Shown: in pieces, positions 45,726 to 54,181 of the stretch
Layout: every line of letters begins with the position of its first letter
Position numbering within the stretch: the first letter of the stretch is position 1
DNA from: Natranaeroarchaeum sulfidigenes
GTDB taxonomy: Archaea; Halobacteriota; Halobacteria; Halobacteriales; Natronoarchaeaceae
Direction of reading: 5' to 3'
Assembly: GCF_017094485.1 (NCBI RefSeq)
Contig: NZ_CP064786.1
Span: forward strand, 1,674,001 to 1,738,000
Length of the DNA: 64,000 nt
The notes under the pieces: model-generated
The model's database searches: none
What the model was told of the DNA's origin: nothing
Seen by the model: the letters and a program-made list of their open reading frames with translations, nothing else
Translations under genes and position numbers: made by a program

Positions 45726-45875
45726 ATGCCACGATGTGACAACTGCGGCGGCTTCGTCACGCAGAACTTCGTTCGAGTATTCGGGGACAACCAGGACAAC
45801 GTACAGGGGTGTATGAGCTGTTGTGATCGGACGGCCGTCCGAGAGGGCGGCGTCGTCGCAAATCCCTCGACCTGA
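45726..45875 (+). CDS. DUF7563-type small zinc-finger protein
   Basis: This 49-residue protein reads MPRCDNCGGFVTQNFVRVFG at its start and then contains GCMSCCDRT, giving C4-x2-C7 and C29-x2-C32 (C33 also) for a zinc site. The FVTxxFxRVFG core is characteristic of the haloarchaeal DUF7563 proteins. TAACTATACC about 26-35 bp upstream provides a TATA element. The function is unknown; a nucleic-acid binding or regulatory role is plausible. Confidence 0.78.
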   Translation: MPRCDNCGGFVTQNFVRVFGDNQDNVQGCMSCCDRTAVREGGVVANPST

Positions 45876-46225
45876 GTGGTTCCTGCTGGCGCTATCCAGA
45901 GGGAGAAGCCGCTCTGCTTTCGAAGGCTGGGACAATCCCCGACAGCACTACCACCACCTGTCATTAGTTCCTCTACTGATAGGAACTTGTTGCTTTATCA
46001 CTGGTGAGATAGTAGACGGAATACAGTAGTTAGAGACTACAAGATACTATACCTCTTCTACAATGTTTAGAAGTTCTACAATGTGTTCCCACGATATATG
46101 CCACTCAAATCGGCTACCGAAACCGGTCTGTGGACTACGCAAGACGGGCACTTCGTACGTGCCAGATCATCGACGGATACGAGGTGAACAGGTCGAAGTC
46201 CGGCCTCCAGAAACCTGAGCAGCCC
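45876..46225. other. gene-poor stretch with an 11-bp direct repeat
   Basis: No convincing gene is present. TTCTACAATGT occurs twice, at 46056-46066 and 46074-46084, 18 bp apart, inside AT-rich DNA with several TACTATA-like words. The spacing of about two helical turns could suit a regulator, but no target gene starts here; both flanking genes end towards this gap. Confidence 0.4.
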
Positions 46226-48181
46226 TCAGATATCGGTAACGCGCTCGTGATCGATATCGAGTGCGTCGGCGTCCTCGAATAGCAAGGCAACGACGAGGTA
46301 CGGCGCGTACTCGCGGAAGTACGCGATGAGATCCGCGATACGGTTCGAGTCGATGGCCTCCAGCGAGTCCAGCAGCATGAACGGAACCGTCTCGTACACG
46401 TCATGAACGAGGTAGCCAGCGAGCGCGAAGACCAGGCCGGTCACCTCCCGCTCGCTCTCGCTGAGGTGGTTGATATCGTCCTCGTAGGCCGTGCCATCGT
46501 CCGTTGTCCGGATGATCTTGAGGTCGAACGTGCTCTTCGTCACTTTTCGACGACCTTCACGAACCTCCCGTTCGTTTCGCTGGATCCAGATGCGATCGAG
46601 GTTGTCGTACCCCAGAAGCTCCAGCAGCCGTTCCATGTGCTCGTTGAACGCCTCGACTGCGTCGGCCTCGATTCTGTCGATCCGGGTTCGGAGTTCAGTG
46701 AGCGCCTCCGCGACCTCATCGCGTCTCGTTTCGAGGCTATCACGTTCGTCCAGCCGGGACTCTATGTCTTCGATTTCCTCGGTGATCTCACGTCGCTTCT
46801 GTTCTTTTTGTTCGATCTCGAACTCGATCGAGTTGGCTTCTCTGTGCTTGTCGAGAACTTCCTCGTAGCTTTCCGACTCCAGCTCTTCGACCTCGGATTC
46901 GAGTTGTTCGACAGCGTCCGCCAGTTCGTCCAGTTGCTCCTCGTAGTCCTCCAGTCGATCGGTTCGGTCCTCGATTTCGTCCTCGACCTGTTCGATCCGG
47001 CGTTCTAGCTCGTCGACTTCCGACCGCGTGGATTCCAGCTGGTCGGCTTCTTGACGTCGCTCGCGCAGCTGGTCGGACACGTCGGTCCGTTCCTTCAATT
47101 TCTCCTTCCGGCGAGACTGAAGCTGTTCGACTGTCGTCTCGATCTGCTCGCGTGCGACTTCGGAGCCACAGGTCCAGCAGACGACCGAATCCTGCTCGGA
47201 AAGGAGCTGATCCGTGAGGTCACTGTCGGTGTCCGAACTACCGGCGTCTAGCTCGCCAGCCTGTGCGTCCGCTAGCCGTTCCTCGTTGAACTGGATCGTA
47301 TTCTGTAGCTGGCTGATCTCCGCCGTCAGCGACTCCTTTCGACCCTCCAGCATCTCGATCTCACTTCGCAGTTGCTGTAGTTCGGCGTCTCGATCCTCCG
47401 GAAGTTCGGCCAGCTCCGATTCGAGCTCCTCGTGCTCCGATTCCAACGCGTTGATGCTCTCTCGCTCGGTGTCGATCCGCCGTCTCGTGCGTTCGCGTTC
47501 CGACCGAACCGACTGCAGCTCGTCGAGCTTCGATTCGAGCTCCTGTTTTTCGGCGCGCGATGTCTCCACGTCGGCGTCGACATCGTCGATATTCGCCTCG
47601 ATGTCGGCGAGCTCAGACTCTAACTCCTCTATTTCGGCGTCGAGGCGAGTTCGTTGCTCTTCAAGTCCAGGGAGCTTCGCGGAAATATCGTCCAGCTCCG
47701 AAAGTCGGTCGTCGATCCGTCGCTTCTCCTCGGTGCGTTCGTCGATCTCCGACTGGATTGCGGTCGTGTCGACGGGACGCATGATCAGTTCTCGGAGATC
47801 GTCTCCACGTGCCACGGCACGGCGAGCTTCGTTTGATTCCAGCAGGAAGGCGAACAGATCCGCAATCTCGCTATCCTTCAGATACGGATCGCCGTCAGTC
47901 ACGATCGCGGTACCGCTCCGTTCGAGCGACCGGTCGTAGACATCGTCGCCGATCTTGATGCTTGCATGCCCGGTATCGGCATCCGCCTTGAGCGACACCT
48001 GGTCACTGCCGAGCGCCGCCATGATCGCCTGTAGCAGAGATGTCCGATTCGTCGCGTTCCGACCTGTGAGTGCCGTTATCCCTCGATCAAGCGTCACCGA
48101 AGTTTCGTCGATCCCGCCGATATTCTCGGCCCGGACAGTGACGGTTTTGGGGACCTCGTCTACAGTAGTACCTGATTCCAT
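46226..48181 (-). CDS. archaea-specific SMC-related protein
   Basis: The 651-residue SMC/Rad50-like protein has an N-terminal ATPase half, a long coiled coil (about 145-540) interrupted at C335-x2-C338 (VCWTCGSEV), which could form a zinc hook, and a C-terminal ATPase half. The P-loop reads GRNATNRTS (residues 40-48), with R in place of the usual K. The Walker B region reads FMLLDSLEAID with S in place of the usual E. Both changes suggest weak or altered ATP hydrolysis. It lies downstream of rdfA on the same strand (130 bp), and the two families are linked to cell shape in Haloferax. The ATG at 48181 is chosen; an ATG four codons upstream is possible. Confidence 0.88.
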   Translation of the reverse strand: MESGTTVDEVPKTVTVRAENIGGIDETSVTLDRGITALTGRNATNRTSLLQAIMAALGSDQVSLKADADTGHASIKIGDDVYDRSLERSGTAIVTDGDPYLKDSEIADLFAFLLESNEARRAVARGDDLRELIMRPVDTTAIQSEIDERTEEKRRIDDRLSELDDISAKLPGLEEQRTRLDAEIEELESELADIEANIDDVDADVETSRAEKQELESKLDELQSVRSERERTRRRIDTERESINALESEHEELESELAELPEDRDAELQQLRSEIEMLEGRKESLTAEISQLQNTIQFNEERLADAQAGELDAGSSDTDSDLTDQLLSEQDSVVCWTCGSEVAREQIETTVEQLQSRRKEKLKERTDVSDQLRERRQEADQLESTRSEVDELERRIEQVEDEIEDRTDRLEDYEEQLDELADAVEQLESEVEELESESYEEVLDKHREANSIEFEIEQKEQKRREITEEIEDIESRLDERDSLETRRDEVAEALTELRTRIDRIEADAVEAFNEHMERLLELLGYDNLDRIWIQRNEREVREGRRKVTKSTFDLKIIRTTDDGTAYEDDINHLSESEREVTGLVFALAGYLVHDVYETVPFMLLDSLEAIDSNRIADLIAYFREYAPYLVVALLFEDADALDIDHERVTDI

Positions 48182-48311
48182 TGTCTGAAACAAGTCCGCC
48201 GTGCTACTTATTTGTTGTTCATCCCGGCGGTTAGAAACGGTCTCGCCACCCAGATATTACACAAGTACACCTGTAAACCTCTGCGAGCGGACGTGCGATC
48301 CCGGAACGCAG

Positions 48312-48962
48312 TCACTCATGACGCTCCGGCGGGCTGTCCGACTGACACTCACAGCCGCCGCGTTCGAGCAGGTCACCCGCCGTGTACTGGCGTCCGCAGT
48401 CGGTGCAGATGATCGAGACATCGACCAGTACGTCGTACTCACCGAGATCGATCACGTCCGACCGGTCGAGCCTGTCGATCGTATCGTCGGTTACCGCGAC
48501 GGTGCGGTTCTGAAGTGCCCTGATCTTGTCCCGGGCGCTCTCGACGCGTTCCTCGTCGTCCGGCGTCACCATCGACGCGTCGAGACAGTCCGTCAGATGG
48601 TTATGGACGGTCTGGTGGGAGACGAAATCGCTCTCGACCTGCTCGATCGGCACGGAATCGTGTTCGAGTTCGCGGCGCGTCTCCGTTCGCATCCCACTGC
48701 TGACATCGTCGTCGGTCAACAGGCGGTAGGTGTTCTCGACCTCACCATCCTTGTAGGCGACACCGGCTTCGTCCATCGCCGCGCGGAGGGTCGATCGGTT
48801 GACGTACGTCGCCAGCTCGCGTAAACTGTACCGCTCCTCGCCGCGCCCGGTCCAGTAGGCCACCAGCTCGTCGTTTAACGCTGTAAGATCGTACTCCTTG
48901 AGAACCCGGCCGACCTTACAGTTACACGCTACGTCTTCGAACCGCTCGTCGGATGTGCTCAC
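48312..48962 (-). CDS. rdfA: rod-determining factor RdfA
   Basis: This 216-residue protein begins with a GTG start (MSTSDERFEDV) and has an N-terminal cysteine pair C13/C15 (ACNCKVGRVLKEYDL), a helical middle with a DNA-binding-like segment (LRELATYVNRSTLRAAMDEA), and a C-terminal zinc ribbon formed by C186, C189, C204 and C206. This matches RdfA, known from Haloferax volcanii as required for rod-shaped cells. An SMC-like gene follows on the same strand, as in other haloarchaea. Regulation by zinc or by DNA binding is an inference from the motifs. Confidence 0.88.
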   Translation of the reverse strand: MSTSDERFEDVACNCKVGRVLKEYDLTALNDELVAYWTGRGEERYSLRELATYVNRSTLRAAMDEAGVAYKDGEVENTYRLLTDDDVSSGMRTETRRELEHDSVPIEQVESDFVSHQTVHNHLTDCLDASMVTPDDEERVESARDKIRALQNRTVAVTDDTIDRLDRSDVIDLGEYDVLVDVSIICTDCGRQYTAGDLLERGGCECQSDSPPERHE

Positions 48963-49372
48963 GTTTCGAACTAGCGCAGTGGCGATTAAATACTTTCTTC
49001 TCAGTGGACAGCACCGGCCGTTGCGTGGACAAACCGGGACCAGTATTCGACCGGTAATATCGTGTTACGTTCTGGAAAAACGTTCCTACCGTGCAACCAG
49101 CAGTGAGGGTTCGGCCGGTAATGCTACGGCTCTCGACAGTAGGTGCCTGATACTACCCGGTCGACCACTGGTCGAGAGACAGCCGGGAACGCACACGTTC
49201 GAGGCTCGTTTCAGCGATAGTTCACGTCACGGTTCGGAGGTGGACAAATCGAAAGACTGCGGAGGGGTACACTATCGACTCTCCCCACGCAGATTCCTAA
49301 TGATAGATACAAGTGATGAATCGCCAACACTTCCCGTCAGATGTAAATACGGCTAACCTGAACTTACGTCTC
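48963..49372. other. intergenic region with no clear gene
   Basis: A + strand frame crosses here, but it has no start signal and a composition unlike the neighbours. TAAATACGG at 49343-49351, about 25 bp before the next small gene, is a likely TATA element. GGTCGACCACTGGTCGA near 49160-49177 is a short imperfect palindrome. Nothing else is seen. Confidence 0.5.
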
Positions 49373-49492
49373 ATGCCGAAGTGGCTATCAGAGAGCGAGC
49401 GAGAGCGTATTGCAGAGTTCGCGGCGACGCCGAAATACAAACGGGACCCCGAGATGCTGGCACCGGACGACGACGAGGAAGACGACGAGTAG
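49373..49492 (+). CDS. 39-residue acidic small protein
   Basis: The gene reads MPKWLSESERERIAEFAATP at its start, then KYKRDPEMLAPDDDEEDDE. The first half is a charged helix and the tail is highly acidic, typical of haloarchaeal proteins. A TATA-like TAAATACGG is positioned 22-30 bp upstream. There is no homology I can name. Codon use and promoter support it as real. Confidence 0.58.
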   Translation: MPKWLSESERERIAEFAATPKYKRDPEMLAPDDDEEDDE

Positions 49493-49925
49493 CGAGCCTC
49501 CAGAGATAGGCGTATTCACTCATAGCGCTGGCTCCAGCCCGGATACGCGTGCAGATCTGGATCAAGCATCCGTACCGGACTCATGCGGAGTCCGGTGACA
49601 GGAGCGGGCATCACCGGCCCGAAGTGTCGCTATCGATCATCCGAGAGAGGGGCGCGTGCCGTCGTCCAGAGCGCGTCGAGTCCGGAACTGCGCGTTCACT
49701 GTCGATAGCCTCGTCTCGCAGTACGCGCCACCAGAGCCGTTGCATGGCAGGCCACAGCACCGATACGGAACTCCACTGTTGTACCTAGTGGAAGCTGGGC
49801 CTCAAGCGGAGCGAGCGATAGGCCATACGGACGCCAGTGGCAGAGAGGGCCAGGGGCTAGTCCAGGAACGCTCAAGCTGTCAGAGTCAGTAGTTCAAAAC
49901 AGCGATCTGCTTGACTTGTCGCCGA
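49493..49925. other. intergenic region with a strong hairpin
   Basis: This gap lies between a small + strand gene and a - strand regulator that ends toward it. No coding frame is convincing. At 49574-49596 there is a perfect 9-bp inverted repeat around a 5-base loop (ACCGGACTC-ATGCG-GAGTCCGGT), which could be a terminator or a structured RNA. GGCCT/AGGCC arms near 49799-49826 form a second, weaker hairpin. Confidence 0.5.
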
Positions 49926-50204
49926 TCACTCGACCATATTCTCGGCCTGGATCTGTTCCCAGATCTCTTCTCCGGCCTCCGTAATCCCGTAGACACGGCC
50001 CTTTTTCCGATCCTCCGAAACGAGCAGATCCACCAGTGTTCGCTCACGCAAACTGCTGAGTGCCCGTGAAATGTGGGCAATCCCAGCCCCCGAGTCGCTG
50101 GCTATCTGGGTCGGTGTTGCCGGACCCTCTGACAATCTCCGAAGTACTTCCACACGATACCGCGAGCTGATAACGAAGCCGATCTCGTCCCATTCATCGT
50201 TCAT
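49926..50204 (-). CDS. winged-helix (ArsR-like) transcription regulator
   Basis: This 92-residue single winged-helix domain begins MNDEWDEIGFVISSRYRVEV and contains the recognition-helix region TPTQIASDSGAGIAHISRALSSLRERTLVDLL and wing SEDRKKGRVYGITEAGEEI. It has no additional sensor domain or cysteines, so effector binding is not evident. It faces the AT-rich gap at 50205-50763, which could contain its own operator, including a GTATAC palindrome at 50375-50390. Confidence 0.82.
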   Translation of the reverse strand: MNDEWDEIGFVISSRYRVEVLRRLSEGPATPTQIASDSGAGIAHISRALSSLRERTLVDLLVSEDRKKGRVYGITEAGEEIWEQIQAENMVE

Positions 50205-50763
50205 AATTGGATCTCGCTTGCTATCGCTTGGTCTACGCCATGCGTCTTAATACATGTCTATCGTCAAAACTGAATTCCCCAATAAATCATATTTTAAGAT
50301 TCGTAAAACTATATCCGTTTACTACATCCCTAATATAAGCTGAGTATACTATTCTTCGGTGAATTTTATGTACTGTATACGCTCGTATACTGGCGGAGTA
50401 CTGTTGCGTAGCCAAGCAATACCGATCAGTTCACTACATTGGTTTTGGGTATTTTCGTGGCGTGAACGATACTGAGTCTATGTCGAACGATCCAGATGTG
50501 CACCGACCACCCCATCACAACGACACCGATTTCCTCAACCAGTGCTGACCGTGAACCACCACGTGAACAAGGAGGGAGTCGATCGAACAACGGGCAACCA
50601 GCGCATAGCTGCGTACTCTGAACGGCAATACGATCATAGGAGGGGAATAACAAAAAACCAATATCACCACTTTCGCAGACGAGCGATCAATGTGGGGAGC
50701 CAGTTCAGTACAGCGAGAGTGTAGAACCGACCTAGTGGCCTGTACTCGGTTGTGGTATCGTCG
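50205..50763. other. AT-rich gap with a GTATAC-N4-GTATAC palindrome
   Basis: This 560-bp interval is markedly AT-rich between about 50215 and 50480 and holds no convincing gene; a 22-codon frame at 50480-50548 is too short to claim. The palindrome GTATAC-GCTC-GTATAC (50375-50390) has the same arms and spacer length as the palindrome before vapB. AT richness and lack of genes suggest a transferred or decayed segment. Confidence 0.5.
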
Positions 50764-51771
50764 ATGAGTGAGAACAGATCAGCCATCCAGCAGGCCCGAG
50801 AGCTAGTTACCGCTGGCTCTGCAGATGCGACGTTCGTCATCGGCTACGTCGCCGTGATTGGGGCACTGCTTTACGTTGCCGACATCAGCGGAGTCATTCG
50901 AACCATCCTCGGACTTCCCATCCTCCTCGTCTTGCCAGGGTACGCGCTCGTCTCGCTCGTGTTTCCTGGAATGGCGGACGAAACACAGGCGGGACCTGAG
51001 GATGAAACGTCTTCGGTTGGACTGGTCGGGACCGGTGTCCCCGGGTGGTACGAGCGGCTTGCCCTGGCAGTCGCGATAAGCGTCGTACTCTTGCCGTTGT
51101 TCGGTCTCGTTCTGGCGACAACGCCATTGGGGTTCTCCACTGGACCGGTGCTGATCTCTCTCGCCGGGTTTATCGTCATCGTAATGATCGGCGCGGTCGT
51201 CCGGCGCGTCCAGCTCCCTGAAGAAGAACGGTTTGTGTATCCAGGCGCTTCAGCGGATACCGGATTGTTCCCGGAGGATAGCCCTGTCGACGGCGTTCTC
51301 AACGTCGTTCTTCTGATAAGCGTCGTCGTAGCGATGGGGACGGTCGCATACGGACTGGCCGCACCCCAGCCGGAAGTGGGCTCGACCGGGGTCCAGCTAC
51401 TCACCGAAACCGACGACGGAGAGCTCGTCGCCGGAGAGTATCCGGAGGCAATCCCGCCCGGTGAGAGCGCCGAGATGATCGTCGGCGTCACCAGCGACGG
51501 CACGGAATCGTCGACGTACACGGTCGTCATCGAGGCCCAGCATGTCGAGGAGGACGGCGACGAGTTAGCCGTACTTGAAGAGGCCGAACTCGGTCGGGTA
51601 CAGCTCACTCCGGAGCCTGGCGAGCGCGCGACACAGGAGACCACGATCTCGCCACCCATGGCGGGCGAGAACATCCGGCTCAACTACTACCTCTATGAAG
51701 GCGATGCACCAGAGGACGCCGATTCCGAGACAGCAGACGACCACCTCTGGATTACCGTCGACGGCGCGTAA
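50764..51771 (+). CDS. DUF1616 domain membrane protein
   Basis: This 335-residue protein has four or so TM helices in its first 210 residues (TFVIGYVAVIGALLYVADIS, LGLPILLVLPGYALVSLVFPG, LALAVAISVVLLPLFGLVLA, VLISLAGFIVIVMIGAVV), a fifth near VLNVVLLISVVVAMGTVAYG, and an outside beta-rich DUF1616 C-terminal domain. Haloarchaeal members occur near glycan or S-layer related genes. The ATG at 50764 (MSENRSAIQQ) is used; an in-frame ATG four codons upstream is possible. Confidence 0.82.
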   Translation: MSENRSAIQQARELVTAGSADATFVIGYVAVIGALLYVADISGVIRTILGLPILLVLPGYALVSLVFPGMADETQAGPEDETSSVGLVGTGVPGWYERLALAVAISVVLLPLFGLVLATTPLGFSTGPVLISLAGFIVIVMIGAVVRRVQLPEEERFVYPGASADTGLFPEDSPVDGVLNVVLLISVVVAMGTVAYGLAAPQPEVGSTGVQLLTETDDGELVAGEYPEAIPPGESAEMIVGVTSDGTESSTYTVVIEAQHVEEDGDELAVLEEAELGRVQLTPEPGERATQETTISPPMAGENIRLNYYLYEGDAPEDADSETADDHLWITVDGA

Positions 51772-52152
51772 ATCGCCTCGGGATCAAGCCCCGTCGCATC
51801 CGACTAGGTTCACCCGTGAATTACTCTTCTGTTTCACCCTGTCTGACGAACACGTGATTCCAGACTGCTTTTGGGTCTCGTCAATTGGAGGATCACAAAA
51901 CGTCTACAGACCGATCTCGGTGGGGGCTTCGTCGGACGAAATCTGATCGGGCACTGGCTGTGAGCCTGTTCTGTGCTTTCGCATGCCTCCGCCCTCCGAC
52001 TACTGCTCCGGCCGAGGTCCCGCAGGAGGCTTCCTGCTCCCTGGGGTCGATCGCCCCCTCCGAGGAGGGACACCCCGGTTGTTCTGGACCTGAGAAGAAT
52101 CGGGGAGCCGTCAGTGAAGACACTCAGTAGTTCGTGCCGAGCAGAGAACAGG
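51772..52152. other. intergenic region, convergent, no gene seen
   Basis: Stops of the DUF1616 gene (+) and the DUF7344-type gene (-) face each other across this gap. GC-rich repeats such as CCTCCGAGGAGGGACACCCC near 52058-52077 could form a terminator hairpin. No frame is long enough or acidic enough to be convincing. Confidence 0.4.
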
Positions 52153-52698
52153 CTACTTCCGCTTGTCGATCAGTTCCGAGGACAGTCCGTCCCCACGTCG
52201 CTGTGTGGTGATCAGGTGGCCAATCGCTGTGACTGCGAACGCAAGAATGATGATCAGCCCGGCTGCGAACTGCGAGACCCCCCCGATGAGACCCAGTGCC
52301 ACCGCACCGTAAAAGAGGCCGCCGACGATCGCAATCGCGAGATAGTACTGTTGCCACGGTTGTTCTTCCTCGTCCCGCGATAGATACGCGCTGATATCGA
52401 CGGCCTGATCGGACAGCACAACGTCTCCGGAATCGGAGTCGTACTCGATGATCCCGGCATCATCCATCTTCGGAACGTGTGTCTGATACAGGGAGACGTA
52501 GACGCGCTTTCGCTGCTGGCTCGATAACTCCTCGACGTCGACCTCGTTCTCCCAGGCCGCAACCTCGTCGGCGAGATCGCCGATAGTTACGGGTTCATCG
52601 ACCTGGTTCAGGTAGTACAGCACGAATCGACGCCGTGGACTACTCAGCAGATCAAACACTACATCTTGTGACAACTCGTCACGGTCAGCTCTGGACAT
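52153..52698 (-). CDS. winged-helix membrane-anchored regulator (DUF7344-type)
   Basis: The 181-residue protein has an N-terminal winged-helix domain (LSSPRRRFVLYYLNQVDEPVTIGDLADEVAAWE; THVPKMDDAGIIEYDSDSGDVV) and two C-terminal TM helices (about 116-135 and 142-162). Cytoplasmic DNA-binding heads tethered to the membrane are common in haloarchaea. It precedes the glycan genes, divergent from them, and may regulate them; this is inference from position. Confidence 0.82.
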   Translation of the reverse strand: MSRADRDELSQDVVFDLLSSPRRRFVLYYLNQVDEPVTIGDLADEVAAWENEVDVEELSSQQRKRVYVSLYQTHVPKMDDAGIIEYDSDSGDVVLSDQAVDISAYLSRDEEEQPWQQYYLAIAIVGGLFYGAVALGLIGGVSQFAAGLIIILAFAVTAIGHLITTQRRGDGLSSELIDKRK

Positions 52699-53074
52699 TA
52701 GTTTCGTCTCATACTGGTCATATCCCCCGCATGCGCTTTTGACCCTCTACAGTTGCAGGTCAGCTATTCGTTACTTTGTTACAGACTGGCTAAACGAACC
52801 GATGGAAAATATGCAGTCTTTGACCGGGGCAGGCAGGATACGAAGCGATTTCCCGATCGATCCCAGGGAGTTCGGTGCCCGCTGATCCACCGTCTGCCGG
52901 GAAAACACGCGCTACCTGACGTACAACCCGTCTATAACAAAGGTAGCAGGTAGGCAACTATGTCATAGTTCCCGAGACCGGAGTAATAATGCTACAGACC
53001 ATCATCTCGATTTTCAATAATCCAGTATTGCACAGAACAAACAGCAAACCGACAGTGTGCAGTGAGGTGCCGTA
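52699..53074. other. divergent promoter region before the glycan genes
   Basis: No gene is seen. It contains AT-rich stretches near 52980-53040 and a GAGGTG ribosome-binding site at 53062-53067 for the aminotransferase gene. No repeat of note is found. Confidence 0.4.
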
Positions 53075-54163
53075 ATGGCGAACATATCGATTGCAGACCC
53101 CGATCTCGGCAGGGTCGAGGCAGAACGAGTCGCCGACGTGATCGACAGTGGAATGGTCGCCGATGGACCGACCGTCAGGCAGTTCGAATCGGCGTTCGCC
53201 GACTATTGTGATGTCGAGCACGCGGTGGCAACCTCGAACGGGACGACCGCCCTGCATGCGGCGTTCGAGGCACTCGAAATCGGTCAGGGGGATCGGGTCG
53301 TCACGACGCCGTTCTCGTTCGTGGCAAGTGCGAACGCGATCCGACTGGCCGGAGCGGAGCCGGTCTTTGCCGACATCGATCCCGAAACGTACAACCTCGA
53401 TCCGGACGCAGTCACAGAGCTGCTCGACGCGGAGGGCGAGACGATCGACGCGATCCTCGCCGTTCATCTCTACGGGTTGCCCGCAAACATCGAGCCGCTG
53501 GCAGCGCTCGCGGACGAGCACGATCTACTGCTCGTTGAGGACGCCGCACAGGCACATGGAGCTACCTACAACGGGGAACGGGTCGGGTCGTTCGGCGATG
53601 CAGCCTGCTTCTCGTTTTACCCGACGAAGAACATGACGACCGGTGAGGGAGGGATGATCACGACTGACCGAGAGGACGTTGCCGAGCGTGCCGCCCAGTT
53701 CGTCAACCACGGACGGAGCGATACCTACGAACACGTCGAACTCGGTCACAACTTCCGGATGACGAGCATCGGGGCGGCGATCGGGCTCGCTCAGCTCGAG
53801 AAACTGCCCGAGTACGTCGCAAAGCGCCGGGAGAACGCCCGAATACTGACCGAACGACTCCGGAGCCAACCCGCGGTCGCGACGCCCTTTGAACCTGCGT
53901 ATGCAAGACACGCGTATCACCAGTATACGATCCGGTGCAAGAATCGGGACCGCCTCAGGTCATATCTCGATAACGCGGGGATCGGTACCGGTGTCTACTA
54001 TCCGACACCGATCCACGAACAGCCAGCCTACGACCACGTCGAAACGGACGCGCCAGTTGCTGAGCAAGCCGCAAGGGAAGTGCTGTCCCTGCCCGTTCAC
54101 CCTGCACTCTCGATCGACGACGTGCGTTCGATAACCACTGTCGTACAGTCCTGCTACGAATAA
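53075..54163 (+). CDS. DegT/DnrJ/EryC1/StrS family sugar aminotransferase
   Basis: This 362-residue PLP enzyme has the family motifs: ATSNGTTALHAAFEAL for cofactor phosphate, TTPFSFVASANAI, VEDAAQAHGA with the PLP-contacting aspartate, and FSFYPTKNMTTGEGGMITT with the Schiff-base lysine. Such enzymes add an amino group to a keto sugar nucleotide, usually to form a 3- or 4-amino sugar for surface glycans. It is followed by an oxidoreductase that could make the keto substrate (18 bp gap), so these form a biosynthesis unit. Confidence 0.92.
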   Translation: MANISIADPDLGRVEAERVADVIDSGMVADGPTVRQFESAFADYCDVEHAVATSNGTTALHAAFEALEIGQGDRVVTTPFSFVASANAIRLAGAEPVFADIDPETYNLDPDAVTELLDAEGETIDAILAVHLYGLPANIEPLAALADEHDLLLVEDAAQAHGATYNGERVGSFGDAACFSFYPTKNMTTGEGGMITTDREDVAERAAQFVNHGRSDTYEHVELGHNFRMTSIGAAIGLAQLEKLPEYVAKRRENARILTERLRSQPAVATPFEPAYARHAYHQYTIRCKNRDRLRSYLDNAGIGTGVYYPTPIHEQPAYDHVETDAPVAEQAAREVLSLPVHPALSIDDVRSITTVVQSCYE

Positions 54164-54181
54164 CAGCTAGATACCACAATC

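Noticed and set aside
46056-46084. Two copies of TTCTACAATGT considered as the start of a CRISPR array
   Set aside because: Only two 11-bp copies with a 7-bp interval; CRISPR repeats and spacers are much longer. No Cas gene is in the window.
48898-49356. A 152-codon + strand open frame overlapping the start of rdfA and the following gap
   Set aside because: It has basic, serine- and arginine-rich composition unlike the acidic genes around it, no start signal, and largely antisense overlap with rdfA at its left end.
50480-50548. 22-codon frame starting MSNDPDVHRPP
   Set aside because: Too short, histidine- and proline-rich without a motif, and in an AT-rich gap lacking a clear promoter at the proper distance.
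52753-52953. 66-codon + strand frame before the sugar aminotransferase
   Set aside because: No promoter or ribosome-binding site, basic composition, and no recognisable motif.
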